A stretch of DNA of 31,903 nt from a virus, in the IMG/VR virus record IMGVR_UViG_3300046804_003060, positions 1-31,903 of that record; one strand, 5' to 3'. A program made the translations under genes and the position numbers. The stretch's first letter is position 1. Every line of letters starts with the position of its first letter. Shown here piece by piece: positions 12,955 to 20,839 of the stretch. The notes below the pieces were generated by a model that saw nothing but the letters and a program-made list of their open reading frames with translations, was not told where the DNA came from and did not search any database.

Positions 12955-13309
12955 GAGAAAAAGCAATCTTAACACCTCTGGGTATAAAGTGCCTGAGTTT
13001 AGAATTTTGATTTTACCTGAAGTTGTAGAAGAAAAAACTTCTGGTGGAATTATCATACCAGAAACAATCAAAGACGATCTACAAGGAGCTAAAACACTTG
13101 CTACGATTGTTGATATTGGTGAAAAAGCTTTTGACCAAGGAACTGATAGAGAATGGAAAGAAAAGCCTAAAGTAGGCGATAAGGTTCTTATCCCTTCTTA
13201 TGAAGGTTATAGGTTAAACAAAGACCAGACCAAAGATGGTAAAGAATACAGAATCATTCTTGATCGTCATATCTTAGCAATTCAAACAAGTGAGGAAATA
13301 TGCCGGTAA
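12947..13309 (+). CDS. GroES-like (Cpn10) co-chaperonin
   Basis: The 120-residue product matches the Cpn10 fold: FRILILPEVVEEKTSGGIII (about 17-36) is the first strand plus the mobile loop, with the hydrophobic III before P that docks on GroEL; GDKVLIPSYEGY and a closing DRHILAI complete the barrel. It would cap host GroEL so that the coat protein folds, as T4 gp31 does. I choose ATG 12947, after a strong GGAGGTGAGA, over an in-frame ATG four codons upstream. It overlaps the preceding gene by 8 bases and the scaffold gene by 10. It is longer than GroES (97). Confidence 0.9.
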   Translation: MSKRKSNLNTSGYKVPEFRILILPEVVEEKTSGGIIIPETIKDDLQGAKTLATIVDIGEKAFDQGTDREWKEKPKVGDKVLIPSYEGYRLNKDQTKDGKEYRIILDRHILAIQTSEEICR

Positions 13310-14274
13310 TTGATCGTTCAGAAGAAATTGATATTGATATTGGCGTTCCCGCTGAAGAGCAAGAAACCAAGCAAGAGGAAATAAAAATTCCTACAAATCC
13401 TATCTTTGAAGATATGGAAGAAGAAGAGTCAGAAAAAGAACAATTTTTTGATCCAAAAGCTGAAGAAAAAGCTTTTTATCAATCTTTATCAGATAGAGAA
13501 AAAGAGGCGTGGGATAGAGGTTGGAGAACTGGAAAATTCTTTAAAGGAAGATTTAAAGACGGAACTCCTAAACCTCACAAAAGCGCGGAAGAGTTTTTGG
13601 CTATTCAGGAAAAAGAAACTCCTATTTTGAATGAAAGAAATAGGAAGCTAACTGCTGAGAAAACCGCTCTTGAAAAAGAAATGGCTGAGCTTCGTAAGCA
13701 GATGAGCGTTCTGATGAATGTTCAAAAAATTGCTTATGAAGAAAAAACCCAAAGTCGCGTTCAATCCCTAGATGAGGCTGAAGAAGCGGCAATCTTAGAG
13801 GGAGATGTTGCCAAAGTCAGGGCTATTCAAAAACAACGTCAAGAATTCGAGAAAAATAAAGTCTCTTTTGAAGAACCTGAAATTGAAGAGCCGAAAACTG
13901 GACTTAGTCGTGATGATAAAGAGCTTATGGACGGTTGGGTTGCTGATAATACTTGGTTTCATCAAGACAAGGTTATGCAAGCTGTTGCGACTGCTTATTT
14001 TGGCGAACTATCTGAAAGAATACCGTTGCAAGAGAGGCTTGAAATGGTTTCTGAAGAAATTCAAACAAGATTTGGTGATAAACTTGGAACTCGTAAAGCT
14101 CCTAAAGTTGAATCAGGTGTAAGGGGCGTGCAAAGCTTTAAAAAGCAATACACTTACAATGATTTACCTGCCGAAGTTCGTAAGAACTGTGATTACATGG
14201 CTAAACGTCACGGATTCACTAAGGAGCAAGTTGCTAAAATGCAACAAGAGGCAATCAAAGAATATTTTAACTAA
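13300..14274 (+). CDS. Putative scaffolding protein
   Basis: The 324-residue product has the composition of phage scaffolds: an acidic N-terminus (about 5-60, many Glu and Asp), a long coiled coil (about 105-190, ERNRKLTAEKTALEKEMAEL onward), and a basic, helical C-terminal end (KEQVAKMQQEAIKEYFN) that could bind coat. Scaffolds assemble inside the prohead and leave before DNA enters. Position between portal and coat and near-identity of layout to other podovirus heads support this. The start overlaps the co-chaperonin end, with GTGAGGAAAT as ribosome site. No protease motif seen. Confidence 0.75.
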   Translation: MPVIDRSEEIDIDIGVPAEEQETKQEEIKIPTNPIFEDMEEEESEKEQFFDPKAEEKAFYQSLSDREKEAWDRGWRTGKFFKGRFKDGTPKPHKSAEEFLAIQEKETPILNERNRKLTAEKTALEKEMAELRKQMSVLMNVQKIAYEEKTQSRVQSLDEAEEAAILEGDVAKVRAIQKQRQEFEKNKVSFEEPEIEEPKTGLSRDDKELMDGWVADNTWFHQDKVMQAVATAYFGELSERIPLQERLEMVSEEIQTRFGDKLGTRKAPKVESGVRGVQSFKKQYTYNDLPAEVRKNCDYMAKRHGFTKEQVAKMQQEAIKEYFN

Positions 14275-14287
14275 TTGAGGTAAAAAC

Positions 14288-14818
14288 ATGACTAAAGAGA
14301 AAATTGTAGAATCAAACAGAGTAAATTCAAAAGAACACGCTCACGAAAGAAATCTGAGACCTAGCGATAGACCAGAAAGACAAGTTAATCGTGACGTGGA
14401 AATCGTGAAATTACCAGATGGAAGAGAATTTATTAGAACCCCCCGCTCAACTCTAAAAAGAGCGGGTGCGCTATCTGACTTGCCTAAAAAACCAGGTTTT
14501 ATACGCAGATGGGTTTCTTCTAATATACCCGGTCGCATTCAAGATCTAATCGACTTGGGATACAAACCAGCCACCGATGAAAACGGCATCGAAATTGCTC
14601 CAATAAGAGGCGGCACAAACAAACAGGGCGAAACGTTTATGCGTTACGCAATGGAAATTTCTGAGGAAATGAACGCTAAAATTGAGAGAGATAACAAAAT
14701 TAAAGCTATGAACAAACAACAAGAAGTCCTTGATAAAATGATAGGAAACGATCTTGGTTCTGGCTCAATGACTTATGTGGGACATGACTCACAAAAATCC
14801 GTAACTAAACAAAATTAA
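14288..14818 (+). CDS. Conserved-type phage head-region protein, 176 aa
   Basis: The 176-residue product is basic at the front, then has LPDGREFIRTPRS (about 42-54) and a distinctive middle PGFIRRWVSSNIPGRIQDLI (about 69-88) followed by DLGYKPATDENG. The segment RWV-x-PGRI-x-LIDLGY recurs, as I recall, in hypothetical proteins beside coat genes of other podoviruses and siphoviruses. The C-terminal half is helical and charged. Its role is unknown; a minor head or assembly factor is likely. Ribosome site TTGAGGTAAAAAC precedes ATG 14288, and it lies 5 bases from the next gene. Confidence 0.75.
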   Translation: MTKEKIVESNRVNSKEHAHERNLRPSDRPERQVNRDVEIVKLPDGREFIRTPRSTLKRAGALSDLPKKPGFIRRWVSSNIPGRIQDLIDLGYKPATDENGIEIAPIRGGTNKQGETFMRYAMEISEEMNAKIERDNKIKAMNKQQEVLDKMIGNDLGSGSMTYVGHDSQKSVTKQN

Positions 14819-14823
14819 AACAT

Positions 14824-15435
14824 ATGGCTAACGCTGATACTCCCTTTGGTTTAAAACCAATTAAGAATGCTCCGTTTAACGAGATTCCTAAAAACTACTA
14901 CTACATTCCATCAAGCTATGCAACTGCATTGTTTATTGGTGATCCTGTAATCAAAACAGGAACTTCAAATACTGTTGCGGTTACTTCTGCTGGTAGATTG
15001 TTTAATCCAGGTTCTTTGCCTGAAATCAATAAAGCTACCGCTGGTGATACTAATAAAATCACTGGTGTAATTATTGGCTTCTTAGCAAACCCTTCAGACC
15101 TAAGCAAAAACTACAATCCTGCTTCTACTGAACGCATTGCAATTGTTGCTGATAGCCCACTTCAAGAATTTGAAATCCAAGAAGAATCTGCTGGTTCTCC
15201 TTTGGCTGCAACTTCTGTTGGTCTAAACGCTAACGTAGTATTTGCTGAATCTGGCTCAACTACAACTGGTTTATCTGGTGTTGAATTAGATACAACCACT
15301 CCAGCTACTGACGCTACTTTCCAACTTAAAATTTTAAGATTGGTTGATGCTCCTGAAAATGCTATTGGTCAACACGCTAAATGGCGCGTTAAAATCAATA
15401 ACCACACAGAAGCGAATATCGTTGCTGGTATCTAA
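14824..15435 (+). CDS. Putative head decoration/capsid stabilisation protein, 203 aa
   Basis: The 203-residue product begins MANADTPFGLKPIKNAPFNE and contains YYYIPSSYATALFIGDPVIK (25-44), ITGVIIGF, PASTERIAIVADSPLQEFEI (about 99-118) and a C-terminal KWRVKINNH. It is rich in Thr, Ser and beta strands. Similar proteins sit directly before the major coat gene in many phages and are generally virion components, probably outer-capsid stabilisers. It is followed after 25 bases by the coat gene. Function is inferred from position and this pattern; family membership looks good. Confidence 0.75.
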   Translation: MANADTPFGLKPIKNAPFNEIPKNYYYIPSSYATALFIGDPVIKTGTSNTVAVTSAGRLFNPGSLPEINKATAGDTNKITGVIIGFLANPSDLSKNYNPASTERIAIVADSPLQEFEIQEESAGSPLAATSVGLNANVVFAESGSTTTGLSGVELDTTTPATDATFQLKILRLVDAPENAIGQHAKWRVKINNHTEANIVAGI

Positions 15436-15460
15436 TATTAACTCTAAATTAAAATAAATC

Positions 15461-16366
15461 ATGTCTGTAATTGTAACAGGTACTATCCCTAAAGCACTTA
15501 AACCAGGAGTAAAAACTTACTGGGGTGCATATTCTGAAGACGATCTTCTAGCAGCTAAACTCGTTAAGATGGAAACAACTGATGAGCAGTTTGACGAAGA
15601 TGTGTTAATCAGTCCATTCGGTCTTTTAAACACTAAGAATGAAGGTGCTGGTGTTGACTACGATTCAATGTCTCAAGGCTACATCACTAGATATCAACAA
15701 AGAACTCGTGCTTTGGGTTATCAAGTGTCTTGGGAAGCTCGTAAGTTCAATAAGTATCTTAACGTTGTTTCTAAAGGTAACGAATACTTAGCTTCTTCTC
15801 TTCGCGAGACTAAAGAGGTTGACGTTGCAGCCCTTTTCAACAATGGATTTGATTCAAACTACACTTATGGCGACGGTCAGAAATTCTTTTCTACTGCTCA
15901 CCCATCTCGTGCTGGCACTTTTTCTAATACTCTAGCAACTCCTTCGGATATTTGCGAAGAGGCTTTGGAAGAATTGTCTATCCAGATCAAGGAAACTAAC
16001 AACGATAGAGGACTTAAGGCTAAAATTAAGCCTGTTCTTCTTGCTGTTGCGCCAGCTAACATGTTTGAAGCGACTCGTATTCTTGAGTCTCAACTTCGTG
16101 TTAATACTGCAAACAACGACATCAACGCGATAAAGCAAATGGGCTTGTTCTCTCAAGGTATTGTGGTTAACCCGCACTTCACTTCAGATGACGCTTATTT
16201 CATCAAAACTGACGCTCCTGAAGGCGCTAAAATGATTACTGCTGTTCAAGGCGAATTCAGTAATGATGGTGCTTTCGAGTCTGGAGACCATAAATACAAA
16301 ATTATGACTTCATACGCAGTAGGTGTAACTGACCCTCGTGGTTATTTTGCTTCTGAAGGCGTTTAA
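15461..16366 (+). CDS. Major capsid protein (HK97 fold)
   Basis: The 301-residue product has the layout of HK97-fold coat proteins: N-terminal arm (about 1-50), E-loop-like GAGVDYDSMSQGYITRYQQR (about 62-81), long spine helix around EARKFNKYLNVVSKGNEYLA, P-domain and a central YGDGQKFFSTAHPSRAG (about 132-148) that is widespread in Mu/podovirus-type coats. It ends with a beta-rich C-terminus (GDHKYKIMTSYAVGVTDPRG). It would be the most abundant late product. The leader AAAATAAATC has no Shine-Dalgarno. A GC hairpin follows the gene. Confidence 0.9.
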   Translation: MSVIVTGTIPKALKPGVKTYWGAYSEDDLLAAKLVKMETTDEQFDEDVLISPFGLLNTKNEGAGVDYDSMSQGYITRYQQRTRALGYQVSWEARKFNKYLNVVSKGNEYLASSLRETKEVDVAALFNNGFDSNYTYGDGQKFFSTAHPSRAGTFSNTLATPSDICEEALEELSIQIKETNNDRGLKAKIKPVLLAVAPANMFEATRILESQLRVNTANNDINAIKQMGLFSQGIVVNPHFTSDDAYFIKTDAPEGAKMITAVQGEFSNDGAFESGDHKYKIMTSYAVGVTDPRGYFASEGV

Positions 16367-16392
16367 TATCAACTATTGTCCTAATGGGTAAA

Positions 16393-16411
16393 GGGGGGTG
16401 CAATTCCCCCC
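16393..16411 (+). terminator. GC hairpin after the capsid gene
   Basis: GGGGGG (16393-16398) and CCCCCC (16406-16411) pair around TGCAATT. No T-run follows, so it may be a weak terminator, a barrier to 3' exonucleases that stabilises capsid mRNA, or both. It is the only such G/C tract in the late structural genes and sits exactly between coat and the next structural gene. Confidence 0.55.
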
Positions 16412-16431
16412 ACAATTAAATTCAAATACTT

Positions 16432-17130
16432 ATGCCAGCTACAAATTTTACTAAGGGCGTTAACAATATTACCGCTCAAAACATTTTGGGTCAAATGATT
16501 CAACTTGATCCATCTCAACTTCATACTTACTTTAACGATTTTGACACTTACACAGCAGCAGAGTGGACAGTAACTGAAACTCAAGCTGGAGCAACGCAAG
16601 CTTTAACAAATGTTGACGGCGGTGTTCTTTTACTTACTAACTCAGCAGCTGACGACGATTTGAACGCTTTGCAAAAAGTGGGAGAGTCATTCAAGTTTGC
16701 GTCAGGCAAAAAATTGTTCTTTAAAGCAAGATTTGCTGTTTCTGACGCAACACAGTCTGATTTTGTAATAGGTCTTCAAATCACTGACACAACTCCATTG
16801 GCTGTAACTGATGGTGTTTACTTTAGAAAAGATGACGGAGATGCTAACTTAGACTTCGTTGTGGTTAAAGATTCAACTGCTTCAACTGCTACTGCTATTA
16901 CTACCGTCACTGCCGCAACTTACTTAACTGTTGGTTTCTATTACAACGGCGTAGATGAAGTTGTTTACGCAGCTTCAACTAGCGCAACTAACCCGACTGT
17001 TCTTGGTAAATTAGCAACAACTAACCTTCCTAATGACGAAGAATTAACTATTTCTTTTGGCATTCAGAATGGTGAAGCTGTAGCTAAAACAATGTCTATT
17101 GATTATATTTTTGCAGCAAAAGAAAGATAG
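16432..17130 (+). CDS. Putative virion structural protein, jelly-roll-like, 232 aa
   Basis: The 232-residue product is almost all beta: TYTAAEWTVTETQAGATQAL (about 40-59), DGGVLLLTNSAADDD, KLFFKARFAVSDATQSDFVI (about 98-117), then GLQITDTTPLAVTDGVYFRK (118-137) and a C-terminal SFGIQNGEAVAKTMSIDYIF AAKER pattern. This ordered set of motifs is common in podovirus head regions and looks like a lectin or jelly-roll fold, so it is probably a capsid or tail-surface decoration. It lies 66 bases after the coat gene across the hairpin. No catalytic residues recognised. Confidence 0.75.
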   Translation: MPATNFTKGVNNITAQNILGQMIQLDPSQLHTYFNDFDTYTAAEWTVTETQAGATQALTNVDGGVLLLTNSAADDDLNALQKVGESFKFASGKKLFFKARFAVSDATQSDFVIGLQITDTTPLAVTDGVYFRKDDGDANLDFVVVKDSTASTATAITTVTAATYLTVGFYYNGVDEVVYAASTSATNPTVLGKLATTNLPNDEELTISFGIQNGEAVAKTMSIDYIFAAKER

Positions 17131-17139
17131 GAGCAAAAC

Positions 17140-17787
17140 ATGCGTAGAATTGAAATAAACATGGATTTGGCTGACGTTGATGATGATGGAGTTTTCCAAA
17201 ATCAAACACTAGGCGGCTCTGGTTACTTCACTCTTAACGGAGCTGGAGTTACTAGTGGCGAATGGGTTACGCCAGATCTATTTGCTAAACAGATTGGCTT
17301 TACCTCAACTGGAAACTTATCAGGAGTTACTTTTGTTGTTTCTGGCTATCAAGATAAAAACAAAACAATCTTGATTAGTGAGGGTGTTACCGGTCCTAAT
17401 AATAACACAGTTGAAACAACTAACTACTTTTACTCAATACAAAGTATTGCAGCAAGTGGCGCAGTTGGAACAAACGTAAAAGCTGGACCTGTTGACGAAG
17501 CTATCTCTCAGATTATTCCAATCAAAAGGACTAACTCTGATAAAGCTGAACGACAAGTTGGCTTAACTTTTATTGTTACAGGAACTATAAACTATACCGT
17601 CCAACAAACCAATGACGATGTTCAATCTTTAACCGATAGAACATTTAATTGGCTTGATAGTGATGATACTAACGTGGTTTCTGCAACGGCTTCTAAGAAT
17701 AGTAACTATGTAGCAGTTCCTCAAGCAATGAGGGTTAAAATTAACTCTTATTCTTCTGGTGCTGAACTATTGATTCAGGTAAACTAA
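17140..17787 (+). CDS. Putative virion structural protein, 215 aa
   Basis: The 215-residue product is beta-rich (GGSGYFTLNGAGVTSGEWVT, about 25-44; VTFVVSGYQDKNKTI, about 61-75; QVGLTFIVTGTINYTVQQTN, about 140-159) and rich in Asn, Thr and Ser, typical for outer virion proteins. No signal or membrane segment. It follows the previous structural gene by 9 bases with TAGGAGC as ribosome site, and the next gene starts one base after its stop. Head completion or decoration is likely by position only. Confidence 0.7.
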   Translation: MRRIEINMDLADVDDDGVFQNQTLGGSGYFTLNGAGVTSGEWVTPDLFAKQIGFTSTGNLSGVTFVVSGYQDKNKTILISEGVTGPNNNTVETTNYFYSIQSIAASGAVGTNVKAGPVDEAISQIIPIKRTNSDKAERQVGLTFIVTGTINYTVQQTNDDVQSLTDRTFNWLDSDDTNVVSATASKNSNYVAVPQAMRVKINSYSSGAELLIQVN

Positions 17788-17788
17788 T

Positions 17789-18007
17789 ATGGACTACCGT
17801 GTAATATGTGACAGAACTGGCTTCAAGAAATGGCGTTCAGAATGTCAATATGAATGGGACGGAAAATTAGTTTGGAAAAAGGTTTGGAGGAGAAGACAGC
17901 CCCAAGATACTGGGATTGTCTATCCTCCAGCCCAAAAGATTCCTGATTCAAGACCAGAAACAACGGATAACTTTATTAATGTTCCAATTCCTGATTATGA
18001 TAGTTAA
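17789..18007 (+). CDS. Small conserved-type phage protein, 72 aa
   Basis: The 72-residue product begins MDYRVICDRTGFKKWRSECQ, then YEWDGKLVWKKVWRRRQPQD (21-40). This CDxTGFK...EWdG..V....RxPQD pattern is familiar from small proteins encoded next to head genes in many tailed phages, perhaps a minor structural or assembly protein. Two cysteines (7 and 19) are present but no complete zinc site. Coupled to both neighbours: starts one base after the upstream stop and overlaps the next gene by 11 bases. Confidence 0.7.
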   Translation: MDYRVICDRTGFKKWRSECQYEWDGKLVWKKVWRRRQPQDTGIVYPPAQKIPDSRPETTDNFINVPIPDYDS

Positions 18008-18266
18008 GTTGAAAGATTCGCAAGAAACAATTCTAGATATTGATAAGATTAGTTTTATACAAAAAGGTCAAAATTATAGCAGTTTTTTTGATGGAACTTT
18101 TAAATATACTATTGCAGGATTTTATCTTAATATAGTTTTATTGGGAAGAATCTCAAGTATTTTTTATAATTCTTCTGATGAATCAAGAGAGGCTACCATA
18201 AAAGCTGCCAATCTTTTTATAGAAGACTTTAAAACTATTGAAAATCATTTATTAAATAGGAATTAA
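17997..18266 (+). CDS. Hypothetical protein, 89 aa, possible membrane segment
   Basis: I start it at ATG 17997 (MIVKLKDSQETILDIDKISF), overlapping the preceding gene by 11 bases; a longer frame from 17916 would mean a 92-base overlap. The middle TIAGFYLNIVLLGRISSIFY (about 39-58) is hydrophobic and may form a membrane or buried helix; the rest is polar. The first strand-like half (LDIDKISFIQKGQNYSSFFD) hints at a small alpha/beta fold. Function unknown. Confidence 0.6.
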   Translation: MIVKLKDSQETILDIDKISFIQKGQNYSSFFDGTFKYTIAGFYLNIVLLGRISSIFYNSSDESREATIKAANLFIEDFKTIENHLLNRN

Positions 18267-18267
18267 T

Positions 18268-18402
18268 ATGCCACTAACAGCTAAAGGAAAAAAAATCAAA
18301 TCTGCTATGCAGAAAGAATATGGCAAGAAAAAAGGCGAAAAAGTCTTTTATGCCACTGAAAACAAAGGTAAAATTAAAGGCGTAACTAAAAAGAAAAAAT
18401 AA
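18268..18402 (+). CDS. Lysine-rich mini-protein, 44 aa
   Basis: A 44-codon frame from ATG 18268 gives MPLTAKGKKIKSAMQKEYGK then KKGEKVFYATENKGKIKGVT and KKKK. The pattern K-G-x-K-I...M-x-K-x-Y-G-x-K-K-G-E-x-V-F-Y-A-x-x-N-K-G-x-I is, as I recall, repeated in many tailed phages near structural genes, and suggests a small basic DNA- or protein-binding element. The stop overlaps the next start as TAATG, supporting translation. Its role is not known to me. Confidence 0.8.
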   Translation: MPLTAKGKKIKSAMQKEYGKKKGEKVFYATENKGKIKGVTKKKK

Positions 18403-18749
18403 TGAAACCAATTAAAATAGATGATTTTCATTATTTAGATAGTAATTATGTAATTGGTGATAAATCTTATGATGTACAAGATTTAATCAAGGCTTCTGAA
18501 GAGTTAGAAGAATTTGATTTACCTCTTGCAGCAGTAAATATGAATCACCCTATTTGCCAAGCAACTTTAACTAGCTTTCTTTATCACTGGAAGCGAGTTG
18601 AGAAAGCGGATTTAAAATATCCAGTAATTATTGATTCAACTGGCTATGTTTGCGACGGTTGGCATAGAATAGCAAAAGCAATTTTAGAAGGCAGAACAAC
18701 AATCAAAGCAAAAAGATTGGAAGTTATGCCAGAACCATTTAAAGGATAA
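18402..18749 (+). CDS. ParB/sulfiredoxin-fold protein, 115 aa
   Basis: The 115-residue product has the ParB-like N-terminal signature: YPVIIDSTGYVCDGWHRIAK (about 73-92), where DGxHR is the nucleotide-binding motif of the ParB/Srx fold. The rest is MKPIKIDDFHYLDSNYVIGD and a helical middle with LPLAAVNMNHPICQATLTSF (about 40-59). ParB relatives bind or hydrolyse nucleotides and some act as nucleases. No helix-turn-helix domain is attached, so it is not a plasmid partition protein. Its place among virion genes suggests a head or DNA-transfer role. The fold is fairly secure; function is unknown. Confidence 0.8.
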   Translation: MKPIKIDDFHYLDSNYVIGDKSYDVQDLIKASEELEEFDLPLAAVNMNHPICQATLTSFLYHWKRVEKADLKYPVIIDSTGYVCDGWHRIAKAILEGRTTIKAKRLEVMPEPFKG

Positions 18750-18752
18750 ATT

Positions 18753-18851
18753 ATGAAAAAGAAACCAGTAAAATCAGAAAAAAAATCAATGAAACAATCA
18801 ATGAAACATATGAAAAAATGTGGAACTAAAAAAGGCGGAAAGAAGAAATAA
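18753..18851 (+). CDS. Very basic 32-residue peptide
   Basis: A 32-codon frame from ATG 18753, three bases after the ParB-like stop: MKKKPVKSEKKSMKQSMKHM then KKCGTKKGGKKK. About half the residues are lysine, with KSMKQSMKHMKK as a short repeat and one Cys-Gly. Such charge suggests binding to DNA or to acidic proteins, perhaps inside the head. The position in a compact gene series supports coding; the small size and A-rich DNA leave doubt. Confidence 0.55.
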   Translation: MKKKPVKSEKKSMKQSMKHMKKCGTKKGGKKK

Positions 18852-18853
18852 TT

Positions 18854-18939
18854 CTTGCTTTATAAAAAATTATATTAATAATTAAGGCAATATTTGAGTA
18901 AATGATGATTGCTGACGAAAAACACTCAGATATTTATGG
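18854..18939 (+). promoter_or_regulatory. Promoter and TGAGTAAATG leader of the ejection operon
   Basis: CTTGCT (18854-18859) with an AATAAT -10 candidate about 17 bases on, then TGAGTAAATG (18895-18904), a partner ACTCA (18924-18928), AAAAACA (18918-18924) and TATTTATGG at the start codon. The same order of elements occurs before the 28939 fibre gene. Breaks in gene coupling (85 bases) mark a new transcription unit. Confidence 0.5.
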
Positions 18940-19685
18940 TTTTACCTCTATTAGCTCTTGCCTCCACCGCCCAAGTTGGTGGCGGAGTGGCTCAAGGATA
19001 TTTTGCTAACAAATCATCAAAAAGAGCAGCTAGAGCGCAAGCAAATGCAATGGACGCTTATTTAGCTGAAATGCGTAGATCAAAAGAAGCAGCTATTGGC
19101 TATCAAAGACCTTATGAAGAAGCTGGTAGGTCAGGTTTAAATTTACTTCAACAATACCTCACTGGTGATCCAGCAGCTGTAATGTCTCGCTTAGAGAATT
19201 CCCCAGGTTATCAATTCCGATTACAACAAGGACAAAATTCAATCCAAAATTTATTATCTTCAAAAGGCGGTCTTAAATCAGGCGCAGCCATGAAAGCTTT
19301 AGAAGAGTTTGCTCAAGGCACAGCTTCTCAAGAATTTGGAAACCAAGTTGGATATTTACAAGGACTTGCAGGAATTGGTCAAAACGCTGCATTTGCAATG
19401 GGCAATTATGAAATTCAGGCTGGCGCAAACATGGCTGATGCTTCTCAGCAAGGTATTTTAGGTCAAGGAATGACCATGGCTAATCGTGATGCTCAAATGG
19501 GCAATATTATTGGTGGCGGATTATCTCAGTTAGCTTCTTTAGCAGCTTTATCTGGTGGAATGGGTCAAACATTTAAATCACCTTCTGGCTTTACTTTAAC
19601 TGGAGGCGGACAATATAATGCGGCAAGAATTAATAATGCCATGAGTAATCAAATAATGCCTAATACTAATTTATCTTTAAATTAA
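18936..19685 (+). CDS. DNA ejection protein (P22 gp7-like)
   Basis: I start at ATG 18936 (MVLPLLALASTAQVGGGVAQ); a TTG at 18909 in the same frame is less likely. The 249-residue product has a glycine-rich hydrophobic N-terminus (about 1-22), a basic/Ala helix with SSKRAARAQANAMDAYL, and long Gln/Gly/Ala helices (about 60-180, including SPGYQFRLQQGQNSIQNLLS), then a Gly-rich hydrophobic tail. This SPGYxFR...G...I......GG.SG pattern is typical of injected virion proteins that pass with the DNA and form a channel in the host envelope. Close in size to P22 gp7 (229). Coupled by TAATG to the next gene. Confidence 0.8.
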   Translation: MVLPLLALASTAQVGGGVAQGYFANKSSKRAARAQANAMDAYLAEMRRSKEAAIGYQRPYEEAGRSGLNLLQQYLTGDPAAVMSRLENSPGYQFRLQQGQNSIQNLLSSKGGLKSGAAMKALEEFAQGTASQEFGNQVGYLQGLAGIGQNAAFAMGNYEIQAGANMADASQQGILGQGMTMANRDAQMGNIIGGGLSQLASLAALSGGMGQTFKSPSGFTLTGGGQYNAARINNAMSNQIMPNTNLSLN

Positions 19686-20839
19686 TGCCTGAATTAATTC
19701 AACAACAAACACCAGATTATGTAGGCAATATCCTTAAAGGGTATCAGTTTGGTCAACAAGCAAAAGCTAACCAGTTACAGCTTTTAGCCGCTCAACAAGA
19801 AATGGATCTTAACCAGCAAAAACTTGTTCAAGCTAAAGCAGAGAATACCCTAACAGAAATGGCTGCAATGGGCGACCAAAACGCCTTACAAAGACTTGCT
19901 GCGTATAATCCAACTCGCGCTGAAGGTGTAAGAAAACAACAAGAATTTTCAGACATTCAAGGCGCAAGAGTTTTAGATTCTTTTGCCTCACTTCCACAAT
20001 ATGCTTTTACCCAAAAGAAATGGGAACAGATGCACAATGATTATTTTGAAGCTACGGGAAGAGAATTACCTTTGCCTTACGAAAAATCACCCGAATCAAT
20101 TTTGGAATTTAAACGCCTATCTTCTCGCCTAAAAGGCAGAGAGCAAGACCTAAAAGAGCAATATCAATCAGCTCAAATCAAAACAGAAGGCTTACAACAA
20201 GGTAAAATTGGAGTTGATATTCAAAAAGGAAAGCAAGATTTGCAAAAAGGTGCTTTAGATATAATGAAATTAAGAGGCGAATTATTATCTGCTGAAGAAG
20301 AAAGACAAGCTGCAAGACAACAAGGATTAACCTTAGACGCATTTAGAGAGCAACAAAAGAAAGTAGGTCAATTTAGAGGTGAACAAATTTCTAAACTTCC
20401 GCAAGTTGAACAAAATGTTGAAACAACTACTAAACTTGTTGACGAACTTTTAAAACATAAAGGTTTTAAAGCTGCTGTGGGAACAAACATTACTTTAGTT
20501 GATAGATTTATACCAGGAACTGATGCCTCTGGTTTTATGGCTAAATATAACCAGTTAAAAGGTAAGCAATTCTTAGAGTCTATTTCTCAATTACAAGGCT
20601 TTGGTGCTTTATCTAACTTAGAAGGCACAACGGCAACTAATGCAGCTTCCGCAATGGATATTTCAACAAGCGAAGAAGAATTTAAGCGCAATGCAAGAGA
20701 ATATCAAAGAATAATGAAAATAGGTTTAGAAAGAATGAAGAGGGGTGTTGGATATGATAACAGACCAATAGAAGCAAGAGGAGCCGAAACTCCACAATTT
20801 ACACCTAGTTCTAATGTAATTAATTGGGAGGATTTGTAA
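19685..20839 (+). CDS. DNA ejection protein (P22 gp20-like position)
   Basis: The 384-residue product (MPELIQQQTPDYVGNILKGY...) is a long Gln-rich helical protein; residues about 25-60 and 155-260 have coiled-coil spacing. It starts in the TAATG overlap with the gp7-like gene and its stop overlaps the next ejection gene, so the three are made together. This three-gene order of ejection proteins resembles P22 gp7-gp20-gp16. It probably resides in the capsid around the portal and enters the cell with DNA. Sequence similarity to gp20 itself is not evident by eye. Confidence 0.7.
   Translation: MPELIQQQTPDYVGNILKGYQFGQQAKANQLQLLAAQQEMDLNQQKLVQAKAENTLTEMAAMGDQNALQRLAAYNPTRAEGVRKQQEFSDIQGARVLDSFASLPQYAFTQKKWEQMHNDYFEATGRELPLPYEKSPESILEFKRLSSRLKGREQDLKEQYQSAQIKTEGLQQGKIGVDIQKGKQDLQKGALDIMKLRGELLSAEEERQAARQQGLTLDAFREQQKKVGQFRGEQISKLPQVEQNVETTTKLVDELLKHKGFKAAVGTNITLVDRFIPGTDASGFMAKYNQLKGKQFLESISQLQGFGALSNLEGTTATNAASAMDISTSEEEFKRNAREYQRIMKIGLERMKRGVGYDNRPIEARGAETPQFTPSSNVINWEDL

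Noticed and set aside
13406-14122. Alternative-frame plus-strand frames inside the scaffold gene (13406-13630, 13805-14122)
   Set aside because: The products are Lys/Leu-rich shift products of an acidic coiled-coil gene with no ribosome sites.
18402-18749. Plasmid-type ParB partition protein, suggesting a phage-plasmid
   Set aside because: Only the small ParB/Srx core is present, without helix-turn-helix, ParA partner or parS-like repeats, and it lies in the virion gene series.
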